From assembly GCA_946902985.2 (NCBI GenBank), contig OX336396.1:238468297-238532296 (forward strand): a stretch of DNA of 64,000 nt, read 5' to 3'. This stretch comes from Meconema thalassinum (lineage: Eukaryota; Arthropoda; Insecta; Orthoptera; Tettigoniidae). Shown in pieces: positions 53,944-64,000 of the stretch. The notes below the pieces were generated by a model. The model was not told the DNA's origin and did no database searches. It worked only from the letters and a program-made list of their open reading frames with translations. Position numbers and translations under genes: made by a program. Numbering within the stretch: position 1 is the stretch's first letter; each line of letters starts with the position of its first letter.

Positions 53944-54647
53944 TTATTTACATCAGTTTGGACTCTAGTGATATCTACGAAAACTGTGTTGACTTCTACC
54001 TGAATCTTAGTTATGTCACTTTGCACCTCAGTTATATCCGAATGAATGTTATTAATGTCTACCTGAACATTGGACACATCAGTTCTAGCATTTTGAATTT
54101 CTTTTTGGACTTCCTCAACCTTGTCTTGGACAGTCGCAACATCATTTTTGACAACAACTACTTCGGCTCTAGCACAAGAAATATCACCTCGGACATTAGC
54201 TACATCTAGATTTAACATTGTAAGGTCTTTCTGTACCTTAGACACATCGGTTTTAACATCAGGCACATTTGTGAGGATGTCACTTACAGTATTCTCAATT
54301 CCTAGGGTATTAATCTGTAAACGCGACATATTATCCTCCAAATTAGCAGCACTAGTTTGGATACCTTTCAAACTTTCACCCATACTAGCTTTCAAATTAC
54401 TAGCATTCTCCTCCATTCTACTATTATTCTCCTTCATGCTTTCATTCAGCATCTGCTTCATACTATTGTTCATGCTAGCTTTCAAATTAGCAGACATATT
54501 ACTAGCATTCTCCTCCATTCTTGCATTCAAATTAGCAGACAAATTACTAGCATTTTCCTCCATCATCTGCTTCATACTATTGTTCATGCTAGCTTTCAAG
54601 TTATCAGACATCTCCTCTAACATCATCCTCAAACTTTCATCTGCCAT
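53922..54647 (-). CDS. N-terminal coiled-coil frame of copy C Gag
   Basis: From ATG 54647 (MADESLRMMLEEMSDNL) the frame encodes ~241 residues. The first half has repeats of ENASNLSANL / LKASMNNSMKQM type, the second repeats of VQTDIxxIQxDI type, all heptad-like. It ends with a TAG at 53922-53924. The next Gag segment lies in the -1 frame, overlapping by ~20 nt. The longer frame to 54749 adds an upstream MIKFIYMVKS segment that is probably leader. Either this copy has a frameshift mutation or two proteins are made; the joint has no good slippery heptamer. Confidence 0.7.
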   Translation of the reverse strand: MADESLRMMLEEMSDNLKASMNNSMKQMMEENASNLSANLNARMEENASNMSANLKASMNNSMKQMLNESMKENNSRMEENASNLKASMGESLKGIQTSAANLEDNMSRLQINTLGIENTVSDILTNVPDVKTDVSKVQKDLTMLNLDVANVRGDISCARAEVVVVKNDVATVQDKVEEVQKEIQNARTDVSNVQVDINNIHSDITEVQSDITKIQVEVNTVFVDITRVQTDVNKIKSGKK

Positions 54648-55219
54648 TACAATATTATTCAAAAATAGACTGCTGTAGGGACATACATCAATAGAGCAAA
54701 ATAACAACATTTGAGCAACACTTTTCACCATATATATAAATTTGATCAATTTTCTGTCTTAAATCTAACTTATAACTACCTTATAATTAACTTTCGAAGA
54801 CACTTCATGTTGAAACAAACTCAAGCACATGTTCAAAATTCCCTGGCTCATTTTAAAATATCCTAACAGAAATAATTTACATTTACAATCCAAATAATTT
54901 TAAGTTTATCTTTAATATGACTAAAATGTCATAAGCCGGTCAAATAAAATAAGATTCCAGATCATAGGCGATTTTTCTAAGTTTCCAGCCTATTTAACCT
55001 TTCTCAAGTTGTATAAGATCTGATCTTTTCTGAGTGTAATTTTCCTAATACAATACAACATTTAATTCCTATATAATCCCACTCTAAAATTCTACAATTG
55101 GCCTAGACATCTAACAAAGAATCAACCTCTTTATTTGAGTCTAATCGAACCTCAAGTTTTAGGTTTGCCACTCTTATTAGCGTTCAACCTGGTAATCCAG
55201 TTTTGTCGAATTCGAGCCC

Positions 55220-55238
55220 CAACGTTTTAGGTGTGCCA
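55220..55238 (-). promoter_or_regulatory. Candidate primer-binding site of copy C
   Basis: The minus strand reads TGGCACACCTAAAACGTTG, starting 7 nt after the 5' LTR. TGG suits a tRNA 3' CCA, but I cannot assign the tRNA. A similar block lies at about 55154-55176. Confidence 0.35.
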
Positions 55239-55245
55239 ATCTTAC

Positions 55246-58200
55246 TGTCCCCGTTTACCCGGATAGTAGGCTGTCAGATATCCGCCCCCTCAATCGGATT
55301 GCCAATAATCAATCGCACCGGCTCAGCTACATCAATGAAAATGGCACTGACAGATACTATCGAGATATGAGCACAGAAGTTAACAGGAAATCATTGTGGA
55401 ACACACCAAAATAGACGGGGGTTCATACTCACCGTTACTTACCTCTTAAAAATTATCTCGGGGATTGAGTTGACAACAGGATCACTAAAGTCTGTTCACA
55501 CAATAACCTCCACCATGACATTTAAAAATGAACCAGAACGAAGACGAGAACATTGAACTGTACAAAAGCTTTATTTCAAATAAAGGGTATGATTTTAATA
55601 ACACAACAAACTACACGTGGCTATCAGTAGCCCATGTCAATCTGACTACGTCCTCCTGTAGGACTTGCAAAATTATCATACAACATGATATAAAACATAT
55701 TAGCTCCCACGAGCTCCAAATAACGTAATATTCATAACACAATTGGATTGGAAAGGAAGTGAGGACGAGACATATATAGAGCATTTGGTTTCCTTTTAAT
55801 AAACATGACAATTGTATTTATAGGCGCAAGGCCAGAGTATGGACGACCTCACCCGCTGATAACCAGTTGTTGGGACAGCTGCGAGCTACCCTCCAACCTG
55901 TCGCATACTGGTCAAATGGACTCCCTTCTCACATGCTACGTTACGTAAGAATACAGCTCGCTCTCAAGCTTTAAATGTCTGCAAGACAACTCAAATATAT
56001 ATTTACGCAATTCTTTCAAATACTTTACTCACATCCTACTGGATTATTATGATACTTCCTTAAACTTGTTAAGTTCTCATCCAAATGTTTAATAAGCTCT
56101 TAAATGTTTATAACAAAATCACATAAATTATTATAACAATTAGAGATTGTTTATAATATTTGTCCAAGACAATAAAAATATTTTTTTTAAACACGCCTTT
56201 AACATCACTTTCGTTCCACATTATTTTCAAAAATATTTACAGCATTTATTTACAATATTAACATTTAAATTGTTTAAATTATTAATTTAAGAAATACATT
56301 AACCACATGTTCATCCGGTTGGTAATTTTCATAATCGTGTGAATATAATCGACCAATGAAGGTTAGTTATACATGCTAATGTCACAATCTGGTTTAATAA
56401 AGGTTTTAATAATTATTTGTGACGGTAATCTTCATTCAAAATCTTATCTCAAATTCTTTCAAAACTCTTGTTAATTATAACAGTAAATTCACTTGATTAA
56501 TTTTCAACGAACTATGACAATTCACTCCAGCGGAAAATACTTCGCTAACAAGTTAATGCACAAACTGCATTAAAAATTAGGCCCAAAATTCATCATATAT
56601 TAATCTATATGGCATCAAAAACTTCCACAGAACTTACAAAAACTTCCACAAATAATTCTTTAACATTAATTCCTGTGGTAACCTCCTTCATATTCAAGGG
56701 CATTAAACATCAGCGACTTTCAACACATGCGCTGCACTAGCGATTATACATTCATAGTTCCACTTAAAAATTCTTATAATCATTAATTGTTTCAAAACTG
56801 TTTTCATTTAACCTTCGTGGATTTCATTCATGAACCGAAATGAAGTCAAAACTTGCCAATCACAAACAAATTTAATAGTGAATACGCTTATATACGCCTG
56901 TCTGGTCTATCAAAATTTAAGATTAACATCTTAAAAGAATTGTAGTATAAAAATACTATCATCAAATAAAGTGCAACTAAAACTGCAAAGTAGTCGAATA
57001 GAATCCAATTAGACTGGGGAATGCCAACATCATTATATAAATCTCTAATTGAGAAAAACTCCTAACAAAAGTTCTTGACTTTAATGCATTCAATAATTCA
57101 TTATTAAAGTTAATCTTTCAAAAAAGTGTCTATGATGCAATGTTCATTCATAACTGACGATAAATGTCTGTATTGCAATCAATTCAAATAACGACTAGTA
57201 TTTCCAAGATCGTCGACAACGTAATGGATTTTAACGCTCTAAAATCATTTAAATGTTCTTCCTTCTTGATGATGACAGAAAATTGGTCAAAGTAATTAAA
57301 CTGGAGTAGAATTACTTTAATAAAGTGACACGCTGTCTGAATTTAAATCTGCCATAAAAATCATTAACTTACAGTCAAATCGTGACTACAAAAATATTAA
57401 TTACTGAAAAATCTAAATATCAGTCTCAACTGATTCAAAATAATTAACTATGCCCATGACATAACAATGTCTTAATAAATCGTCGAAGAATGCATAACTC
57501 ATCAAGGTGTACTGAGAATGGAATCTCAAGCAAGAAAATAGGGCAAAATACATGAGGACAAAAATATGGGAAAAATGGTTGCTCAAATATCATTAAGAAA
57601 CTCAAATACAATAAACGTTCACGACTACCTTATCTGCCGATTGACGTTTCAGAGGAAAATTCCCCAAAGAAGACTGCTGATGGATCCATTTCACCAAGTT
57701 AAAACTGAGCTCCATCCTCGAAATAGGAAATAGCACCCTCGGAGAATCGAACTGCTTCCTTCTCCGGAAATCGCTCTGCTCCTCGAAGACGAATAGACAT
57801 CCTTCCGGCAATAATCTTCTTTGTGAGTCGGGATAACCCTGACCTCTCTTGAAAAATTCCCTGAAGTTCCAGTAGACAATCGCCATGAAGTTTTTGTAAA
57901 AATTTCCGAAGAAATTTCAATGAGTATGAAATCATTTCCATGGCTGTTCGATAGTATTCAGCCTTTAATCACGAAACATGGGTGTAGATGGTATTCACCG
58001 CATGTTCGCTTGTGTGGAATAGCAATTAGCGAAGTTCCATGTTGCTAACTTACTCCGTTGAAATATGTCCCAATTGCATTAAGTCCTTTAGCCTTCCATC
58101 TGCTCTTCGGTTGTAGTAATAGAAGAACAAACTGCCGTATTAAATTGCTCCATTATACTGTAGTGTCGTGTAACAAAAGCAATCTGAAGTCTCCCTATTT

Positions 58201-59138
58201 CACTAGCAGCGTCAGCCGTGGCGTTGATTCTGGCGATACAATAGTGCTTCTCAGGTGGCGAGATAATCACTTTTGTCAGTCGTGTAAAACTGCTAATATC
58301 TTTCAAACTAATTACTCGAAATTATTCAGCTTTTCTATATTACTTCATGAAGCACTGCACAATACAATTAGCTTATCGGCGACCGCTAACTGTTCGAAGC
58401 TAAACTTGTAGATGCATTCTAAGGTCCGTTTTAACTTCACCTAGTTTGACTTGGATCTCGTTAATGCAGTGGCTTCACCACGCGTTATAAAGACGACTCT
58501 TTTCACTACTTTTCACTTCGACGTCTCACTAAAATGACTGTATAAGAAAAGAACTTTCACAATTAGACTTCGATGATCTGAGAATGAGATCTGAGAATGA
58601 TCGGAGAATGAGACTCCTCTCTTCTGCGCAAGCCCTTTTATGAACTTCCTGAGGGGCGTATCCATCCCTTCCATAGAGTGATACTGCGTCATCGCTAAAA
58701 GTTCCAACTTCGTTAATACATGACGGATTTTCAAAATTCAAAAACTGAAAATAAATTTCACCAAAATTCCAAATCAATGCCTCTACTGCAAATGGATTTC
58801 CACAATTCTGCATTCCAAAAGTAATAAAAATACCATAGTTTCAGCAATCTCCGTCTTCCTTTAAACTATCGTTCATTGGTCCAAGCCTTCCCTCCAATGG
58901 CATAGTTTCTTCCTCAGCAGAATTCCTCGTTTCCTGCGACTGCGTCGTAAATCTTGGAACATTCTCGACTAAATGCTGACGTCACTGAGAATCTCAGCTC
59001 AAGTAGCCTGCTGGCATAACGTTTGCGTCATCCGTGCTTACGTCATGACTACCCACGTCATAACTATGACAACCATAACTTTCATTAAAATTTCCAATAT
59101 AGCCACCGTGGTCTCTATATAATTCAATTACGGGGGCA
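55246..59138 (-). repeat. 5' LTR of copy C (3893 bp)
   Basis: Begins, on the minus strand, TGCCCCCGTAATTGAATTAT at 59138 and ends at 55246 with CGGGGACA. The partner LTR is at 44923-48817. Confidence 0.95.
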
Positions 59139-59142
59139 GTAC

Positions 59143-59412
59143 CTTCTTCAAGGCCACGGCCGCCTCCTTCCATCTTCCTTGCCTATCCATCCTGACCATC
59201 CATTACCTTCCCTCATGAGGCCCCTGTTCGCTTTGCAGGTGAGGCCGCCTGGGCGAGGTGCCAATCACACCTCACAAGTTGTATCCACTCCGATTAGATG
59301 TTCCCAGCTCTAGGACACTGCCCGTAGAGGCGGTAGTGGTGAGTTCCCTCGCTGAGTCCGTGGGTTCCACCAACCTGGAGGGTAAACGACTAAGAGAGAG
59401 AGAGAAAAAGAG
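59143..59412 (+). mobile_element. SINE family S4, 3' half (continuation of 44693-44922)
   Basis: CTTCTTCAAGGCCACGGCCG continues the body interrupted at 44922. It includes TTCGCTTTGCAGGTGAGGCC, a GGACACTGCCCGTAG block and CCCTCGCTGAGTCCGTGGG, and ends in an A/G-rich tail. The target duplication ATGAATAATCAG follows at 59413-59424. Confidence 0.94.
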
Positions 59413-59424
59413 ATGAATAATCAG

Positions 59425-59837
59425 ACTTTATCAATTCAGCTACTGGTGCAGTGGTTAGGGGTTTGTCATTCCTTCATAGGTATATCAGAGCGAAATTAGT
59501 TTTCTGGGAATATCACAGACACTGTTAATTTAAGGGCCTTTAAATATGGTTTTCGGAGACCCTTTATGGTCGGGTGAAAAAGACCTTTCGTACCACACTC
59601 ACACGTGAAAATTGCGTGAAAAAATTCTCGAGTGCCCCTTGACCCCGTTAAGCGCATTATACTGTATGTATTGATGAATTTTACAGCTTAATTTGGTTCA
59701 GTGATAACCTTATAACCGTCTGGAAACTTGCACATTAATGTAATAACTGGAATTGCATTGCGTCTTACAGAAATAAATGGACCTGTGAGATTCTGTTACC
59801 ATGGTTACCGAGTTGCATTCTTTCATTATTTCATTGA
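59425..59837. other. No recognisable gene
   Basis: No motif, repeat or coding signal recognised between the S4 tail and the S2 head. Confidence 0.45.
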
Positions 59838-60024
59838 GCCGGCCCCGTGGTGTTGGGGTAGCGCGCCTGCCTCTCACCCTGAGGCCCCGGGTTCGATCCC
59901 CGGCTCCGTCAGGGATTTTAAAACTGACGTGAGGGTTGGAACGGGGTGCACTCAGCCTCGTGAGGACAATTGAATAACTGTCTGACAGTGAGACAGCGCC
60001 CCGATCACGAAAACCAAGATTAAC
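59838..60024 (+). mobile_element. SINE family S2 copy c, 5' half (split by NUMT)
   Basis: GCCGGCCCCGTGGTGTTGGG head, B box GGTTCGATCCCCGG, body TCAGGGATTTTAAAACTGAC, to GATCACGAAAACCAAGATTAA. The remaining S2 sequence is at 61188-61293. Confidence 0.88.
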
Positions 60025-60025
60025 A

Positions 60026-60768
60026 GGTTCTAACAATCCCTTAGGGCTAAATAGAGACGTTGACAAAATCCCTTTCCACCCCTACTTTTCTTTTAAGGAT
60101 CTCTTTGGGTTTATCATTATAGTAGCAACTCTTATTTTCTTAAGCCTCCTTGAACCTTACATACTAGGAGATCCAGATAATTTTACTCCGGCCAATCCTC
60201 TTGTTACCCATTGTTAGAACCTGTTTGGTGGAGAAATAGTAAGTGAATTATAACAGCAGCTGAGACAATAAAGGGAAGAACAAAATGGAAAGTGAAAAAT
60301 CGAGTTAAGGTTGCGTTGTCTACGCTAAAGCCTCCTCAAACTCATTGGACAAGTTCTGTCCCTAAATATGGGATAGCTGATAATAAGAGATACAACTTTA
60401 TGAAATTTATTAAACTTTAATGAAGAAATAAATAACATTAATAATGAATTAATTACCTCACATGATGAATCCAATTACCTCCTTACTAAATTATATAATA
60501 AACCAACAGGTTTAATTACACTCATATTAGAAAATTATTTATTTTTAACATTTATCGCTATTGTAAAAATTACTAAAATTTTTCAAGGCCCACTTCGCCC
60601 TAAAAACTAATGAATAAACCAATCCGCACTTCCCACCCTTTATTTAAAATTGCCAATAGAGCATTAGTTGATCTCCCTGCACCTTCTAATATCTCTGCTT
60701 GATGAAATTTCGGTTCACTTTTAGGACTTTGCTTAATACTCCAAATTGCAACAGGACTATTTTTAGCA
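60026..60768. pseudogene. NUMT: rearranged mitochondrial ND6-CytB fragment
   Basis: Three pieces of mitochondrial DNA. (1) 60026-60211, plus: CytB middle region, [20 protein letters not shown], then FSFKDLFGF and [16 protein letters not shown]. (2) ~60212-60387, minus: the CytB part that normally precedes piece 1 ([38 protein letters not shown]). (3) ~60388-60768, plus: ND6 C-terminus ([16 protein letters not shown]) overlapping by one base the CytB start at 60609 ([20 protein letters not shown]), to ATGLFLA. In-frame TGA codons stand where CytB has tryptophan (for example two in a row near 60699), so the source used the mitochondrial code and the copy cannot be expressed in the nucleus. Confidence 0.93.
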
Positions 60769-61101
60769 GAGCCTCCGTGGCTTAGGTGGCAGCACGCCGG
60801 CCTCTCACCGCTGGGTCCGTGGTTCAAATCCCGGTCACTCCATGTGAGATCTGTGCTAGACAAAACGGAGGCAGACAGGTTTTTCTCCGGGTACTCCGGT
60901 TTTCCCTGTCAAAATTTCATTCCGGCAACACTCTCCACTATCATTTCATTTCATCTGTCATTCATTTAATCACTGCCCCAGAGGAGTGCGTCAGGCCTCG
61001 GCAGCCGGCACAGTTCATATCCTCGCCGCTAGATGGGGGCTTCATTCATTCCATTCCTGACCTGGTCGGAGACTGGAAGCAGGCTGTGGATTTTCATTTT
61101 C
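60769..61101 (+). mobile_element. SINE family S1, full-length copy d, inside the NUMT
   Basis: Full S1 in plus orientation: GCCTCCGTGGCTTAGGTGGC head, B box GGTTCAAATCCC, tail TGGATTTTCATTTTC. The perfect 13-bp duplication ACTATTTTTAGCA at 60756-60768 and 61102-61114 is itself CytB sequence, so the SINE landed after the NUMT. Confidence 0.95.
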
Positions 61102-61187
61102 ACTATTTTTAGCAATACATTACACTGCAAATATCGATTTAGCTTTTAATAGTGTAGCTCATATTTGCCGTGACGTAAACTATGGTT
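61102..61187 (+). pseudogene. NUMT continuation (CytB N-terminal region)
   Basis: After the duplicated target site, CytB resumes with [14 protein letters not shown] and [10 protein letters not shown], then stops at the junction with the S2 tail. Confidence 0.92.
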
Positions 61188-61293
61188 GATCGCGCTGATC
61201 CCGCGTCACCCCAATATCTGCAGGCCGAATGGCTGGGCAGCGGTCGCTTGGTCGGCCTTAGCCCGTCATGGGCTTTATAGTGCCAGGGGTTGA
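61188..61293 (+). mobile_element. SINE family S2 copy c, 3' half
   Basis: GATCGCGCTGATCCCGCGTC, ACCCCAATATCTGCAGGCCG and GTGCCAGGGGTT match the end of S2 copies a and b, followed by a T-rich stretch. Confidence 0.88.
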
Positions 61294-61898
61294 CTTTTTT
61301 TTTAAATATTTCCTTGTAAATATACATGTTTTAAGGTATTTATTTAATTGTGTGGCATTTTAAGAGCAAGTGAGTGCGTTTCGCTTACGCATTGGGTTAT
61401 GCTGATCCTATAGGTACCCCATATCTGTAGGTTGGTGTTAATAGGACCTTATTTTCCGTACAAAACTGGAATGGGATCTTAGCAGAATAATATAGGCAGG
61501 GATACCACTTTTGTGTTGGACGGATTTAATTGAAACTCTCCGCTAGCTTACACATTAGTTACCATTTTTAGAACATCTGAAAAAACAAAGACAAGGAATT
61601 CAAAGATTAACACAAGGTGGCAAATAAGATTGCCTGATATTGTACAAGTTTGTGTATTCCATAGTTCACCAGGTGGCTCCACCACATATTCACTCCCCAG
61701 GGACAACAGAGAGATATTTGGCAGGAAAACGAACAGTTCGGCCTGAACGAGTTGGCACTGATGAGCTGTCTTCTTGTCCTTTCACTGGTAGTCAGGTGAT
61801 CATTTGTAGTATGGAAAGCAATTGCACACATAACAGGAGGAGGATTTAAGTCACTATCCTAAAAAATATACAGGTTTGGGTCTGTCAATTGAAACAGT
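61294..61898. other. No recognisable gene
   Basis: Nothing recognised. Stretches near 61660-61850 have short open frames without known motifs and may be decayed upstream LINE sequence. Confidence 0.4.
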
Positions 61899-62165
61899 TT
61901 GTTCACCGTTCACCGTTACAGAGGTGGACGATCGTACGGTAGAGCTGAGTATGAGAGATATTGCAACGTGTACGATCTTCCACCACTGAGCAGTCGGCGC
62001 ACACTGGGTGACGTGAGATTCCTTTGGAAGCTCGTAAATGGCGGAATTGACTCTAATCAGTTGTTAGCGACTTGGGTTTTTACGTCCCTCAGAGAACCAC
62101 CAGACGAAAGCTCACCTTCGATGGGGTCAGATCGTGAATTAATGTGCACAAAAATTCATGTCTGA
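61899..62165 (+). pseudogene. LINE C-terminal fragment (Jockey/R1-like)
   Basis: The plus frame has LPPLSSRRTLGDVRFLWKLV and NGGIDSNQLL, a motif common at the extreme C-terminus of Jockey/R1/CR1-type LINEs (RR-L-D--FL-K--NG-ID). The rest to about 62300 looks like the 3' untranslated part. It is 5'-truncated. Several TTGATTGATT-like repeats follow at 62308-62360. Confidence 0.6.
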
Positions 62166-62460
62166 TCCGGTTGCAGTCAACATACAGCTTGATGGAGAGT
62201 AGAAGTGCTACTGATATTCACTTCGACTCTCTGTCAACTGTTATGGAAACCATCTCAAGTGGGCTGTAAAATAGTGTATGCATATTGTGTTCTTTTCTAT
62301 TTGCGTTGATTGATTGATTTTTTGAACATTTGGTTGAATGAATGGTTGATTGTTTTTTTTATTGAATGCACGAGCGACTGAAGTGATTGCTGTTATCTAG
62401 ATCATCGAATGTCACTCTAGTATTGTTTTTTTCCAGTTTCTGAACTTTTTCTTCTTATCT

Positions 62461-63969
62461 TTTTTTTAGCCTATTTTCATTTATGAAAAAATTGGCTTAT
62501 GAGATCACCTTTTGTCCGTGTGTCTGTGTGTGCGTGTGTGATTCGCGTGTGTGTGTCCCTAATAACTTCTAAACGGCTGGAGCGATTTCAATGAAACTCG
62601 GTAATGTCATAGCACTATTTCGGTCGACTCCGACCGTGCCCTGGAAATTTTATTACGTCTCACCAATCCAACATGGCGGCTGTGCGAAATATTTCACCAG
62701 CATTCAATATCTCCGAAACTATCACCGATATCACCCTGAAATTTTGTACGGTGATAAAAGGTACTGCTAGAAGTTCACCAATGAGACATTCAAAAACCTG
62801 GTAACTACAGAACCAACATGGCGGCCAAGCGAAGTTGAGCCTTTTAAATAGACTTTTCTCGCGATTTAACCATCCAAAAGTAATGAAACTTGGTACAGCA
62901 CATGTTCATACACATTGAAATGTACTGGCGTCCAATTTAGTTCAATTGTTTACATAACCTGAAAATGGCGGCTGTGCGAAATATATCACTGGCATTCTAT
63001 ATCGCCGACACAATTACTGATATCTACCTGAATTTTGTACGATGATAAAGGGCACTGCTAACAAGTTTGTCTATGTAACTTCCAAAAACCTGTACAGTAC
63101 AAAATGAACATGGCGGCCAAGCGAAGTTGAAACATTTTAATAGACTTTTCTCGCGTTTTAACCATCTGAGCGCAGTGAAATGTGGTACAGTAAATGATTA
63201 TACATATTGTAATGCACTGTCATCTAATTTAGTTCAATTGTTTACATAACCTCACGATGGCGGCTGTGCGAAATTTTAAAATTAAGTTTTTATTTCTTGA
63301 GTCGTAATCATCCGATCGAAGTGAAAGTTTGAATAATGAAGATACACAGTAATTTTCCTTTAATTGCACTTAGCTCTATGGCCTATACATATACAAATCC
63401 AAAATGGCGACCATCCGAAATATTTAGACGGTTCTCAATATCTACCAATCTTTTACAGCAATCAAACTGATTTTTCTTAAATGTTCATAGAGGCTATAAA
63501 CATAAGTTCACCTATAGGACTGTCAGTAACCTGGTGAGCACAAATCCAACATGGCGGCGACGCGAAGTATAAATACTAGGAAATGGACGTTTTTCGTGAT
63601 TTAACCATGCGAGGACAGTGAAACTTTGTACATAAAATGCTTATACAAACGGTAATCCACTGGCATCTAATATATTTCAATTGTTATCAAAACCAAAAGA
63701 TGGCAGCTGTGCTGAATTTTAAAATCTCGTTTTAACTTCTTCTGTCATAATCATGCGATTGAAGTTTGAATACCACACGTACACAATAATCTTCATGTTA
63801 TAGTACATAAATAAAAATCCAACATGGCGACCATCTGAAATATTCACGGTTCTCAATATCTACGTATCTATTACAACAATCAAACTGAAAGTTTGTACTG
63901 AATGTTGATAGAGGCAATTAACATAAGTAGGATATATGAAAATAGGCTGTATAGTTCTTCACGAAACTA
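62461..63969 (-). repeat. Complete family R repeat, copy 3 (inverted)
   Basis: The inverse of copies 1 and 2, with AGCCTATTTTCATTTATG at its 3' end and GTTCTTCACGAAACTA at its 5' end. ATGGCG (inverse of CGCCAT) or ATGGCA lies at 62673, 62818, 62965, 63110, 63257, 63404, 63551, 63700 and 63824: intervals 145, 147, 145, 147, 147, 147, 149, 124. The CA-type microsatellite near 62515-62556 is short here. Confidence 0.82.
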
Positions 63970-64000
63970 ATCTTTTTTAATGTTTTTGTCTTTTTCCGTT

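Larger units (their letters stand above)
44923..59138 (-). mobile_element. Ty3/gypsy retrotransposon copy C with ~3.9-kb LTRs (14.2 kb)
   Basis: The two direct repeats of 3895 and 3893 bp have matching TG...CA ends and inverted tips (TGTCCCCGT/ACGGGGGCA). The 4-bp duplication GTAC lies at 44919-44922 and 59139-59142. The 6.4-kb interior encodes, on the minus strand, a coiled-coil Gag and a Pol with protease, RT, RNase H and integrase in Ty3/gypsy order. There is no env. The LTRs are ~99% alike by eye. LTRs this long are rare; here they exceed half of the element. Confidence 0.95.

Noticed and set aside
60600..60863. 87-codon minus-strand frame across the NUMT/SINE boundary
   Set aside because: It joins antisense CytB to antisense S1 SINE; the true signal is mitochondrial CytB on the plus strand.

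Overview
The window reads as intergenic DNA of an animal, almost certainly an insect. Evidence: several families of tRNA-derived SINEs, mariner and hAT-type DNA transposons, LINE 3' fragments, Ty3/gypsy retrotransposons without env, and a nuclear copy of mitochondrial ND6-CytB in insect order, where TGA stands for tryptophan. The size and density of repeats suggest a large-genome insect, perhaps Polyneoptera; the order is a guess. I found no convincing host protein-coding gene, no rRNA and no credible functional tRNA gene. Nearly everything readable is mobile DNA, much of it nested.

Layout. 1-9 kb: a decayed copy of a 147-bp-periodic repeat (family R), many SINEs (families called S1-S7 here), a LINE fragment, and a non-autonomous hAT-like element with a perfect 8-bp target duplication (7631-8592). 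9.5-16.9 kb: an internally deleted mariner, four LINE fragments, more SINEs and a complete family R copy (15148-16680). 16.9-23.4 kb: Ty3/gypsy copy A, 676/673-bp LTRs, pol broken by a frameshift and a nonsense codon. 23.5-24.7 kb: tandem array of a ~290-bp unit. 25.3-30.3 kb: a FLYWCH/MULE transposase relic filled with later insertions, including a tail-to-tail inverted SINE pair (27943-28587). 30.9-38.8 kb: a second hAT-like element, split by a mariner and by intact Ty3/gypsy copy B, whose single 1672-codon frame covers Gag to integrase. 39-44.7 kb: SINEs, a LINE fragment and another family R copy. 44.7-59.4 kb: a SINE split by a 14.2-kb Ty3/gypsy element (copy C, minus strand) with ~3.9-kb LTRs, a Gag-Pol -1 slippery site and a GTAC target duplication. 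59.8-61.3 kb: a SINE split by a rearranged NUMT, itself split by a younger SINE. 61.9-64 kb: a LINE 3' end and an inverted family R copy.

Insertion order can be read directly from target-site duplications. Copies A and B are very young: their LTR pairs are almost identical. Copy C is also young. The most unusual signals are the 147-bp phased GCCAT (Pho/YY1-like) motifs of family R, the giant LTRs with a recoding site, and the SINE-NUMT-SINE and hAT-mariner-gypsy nestings.
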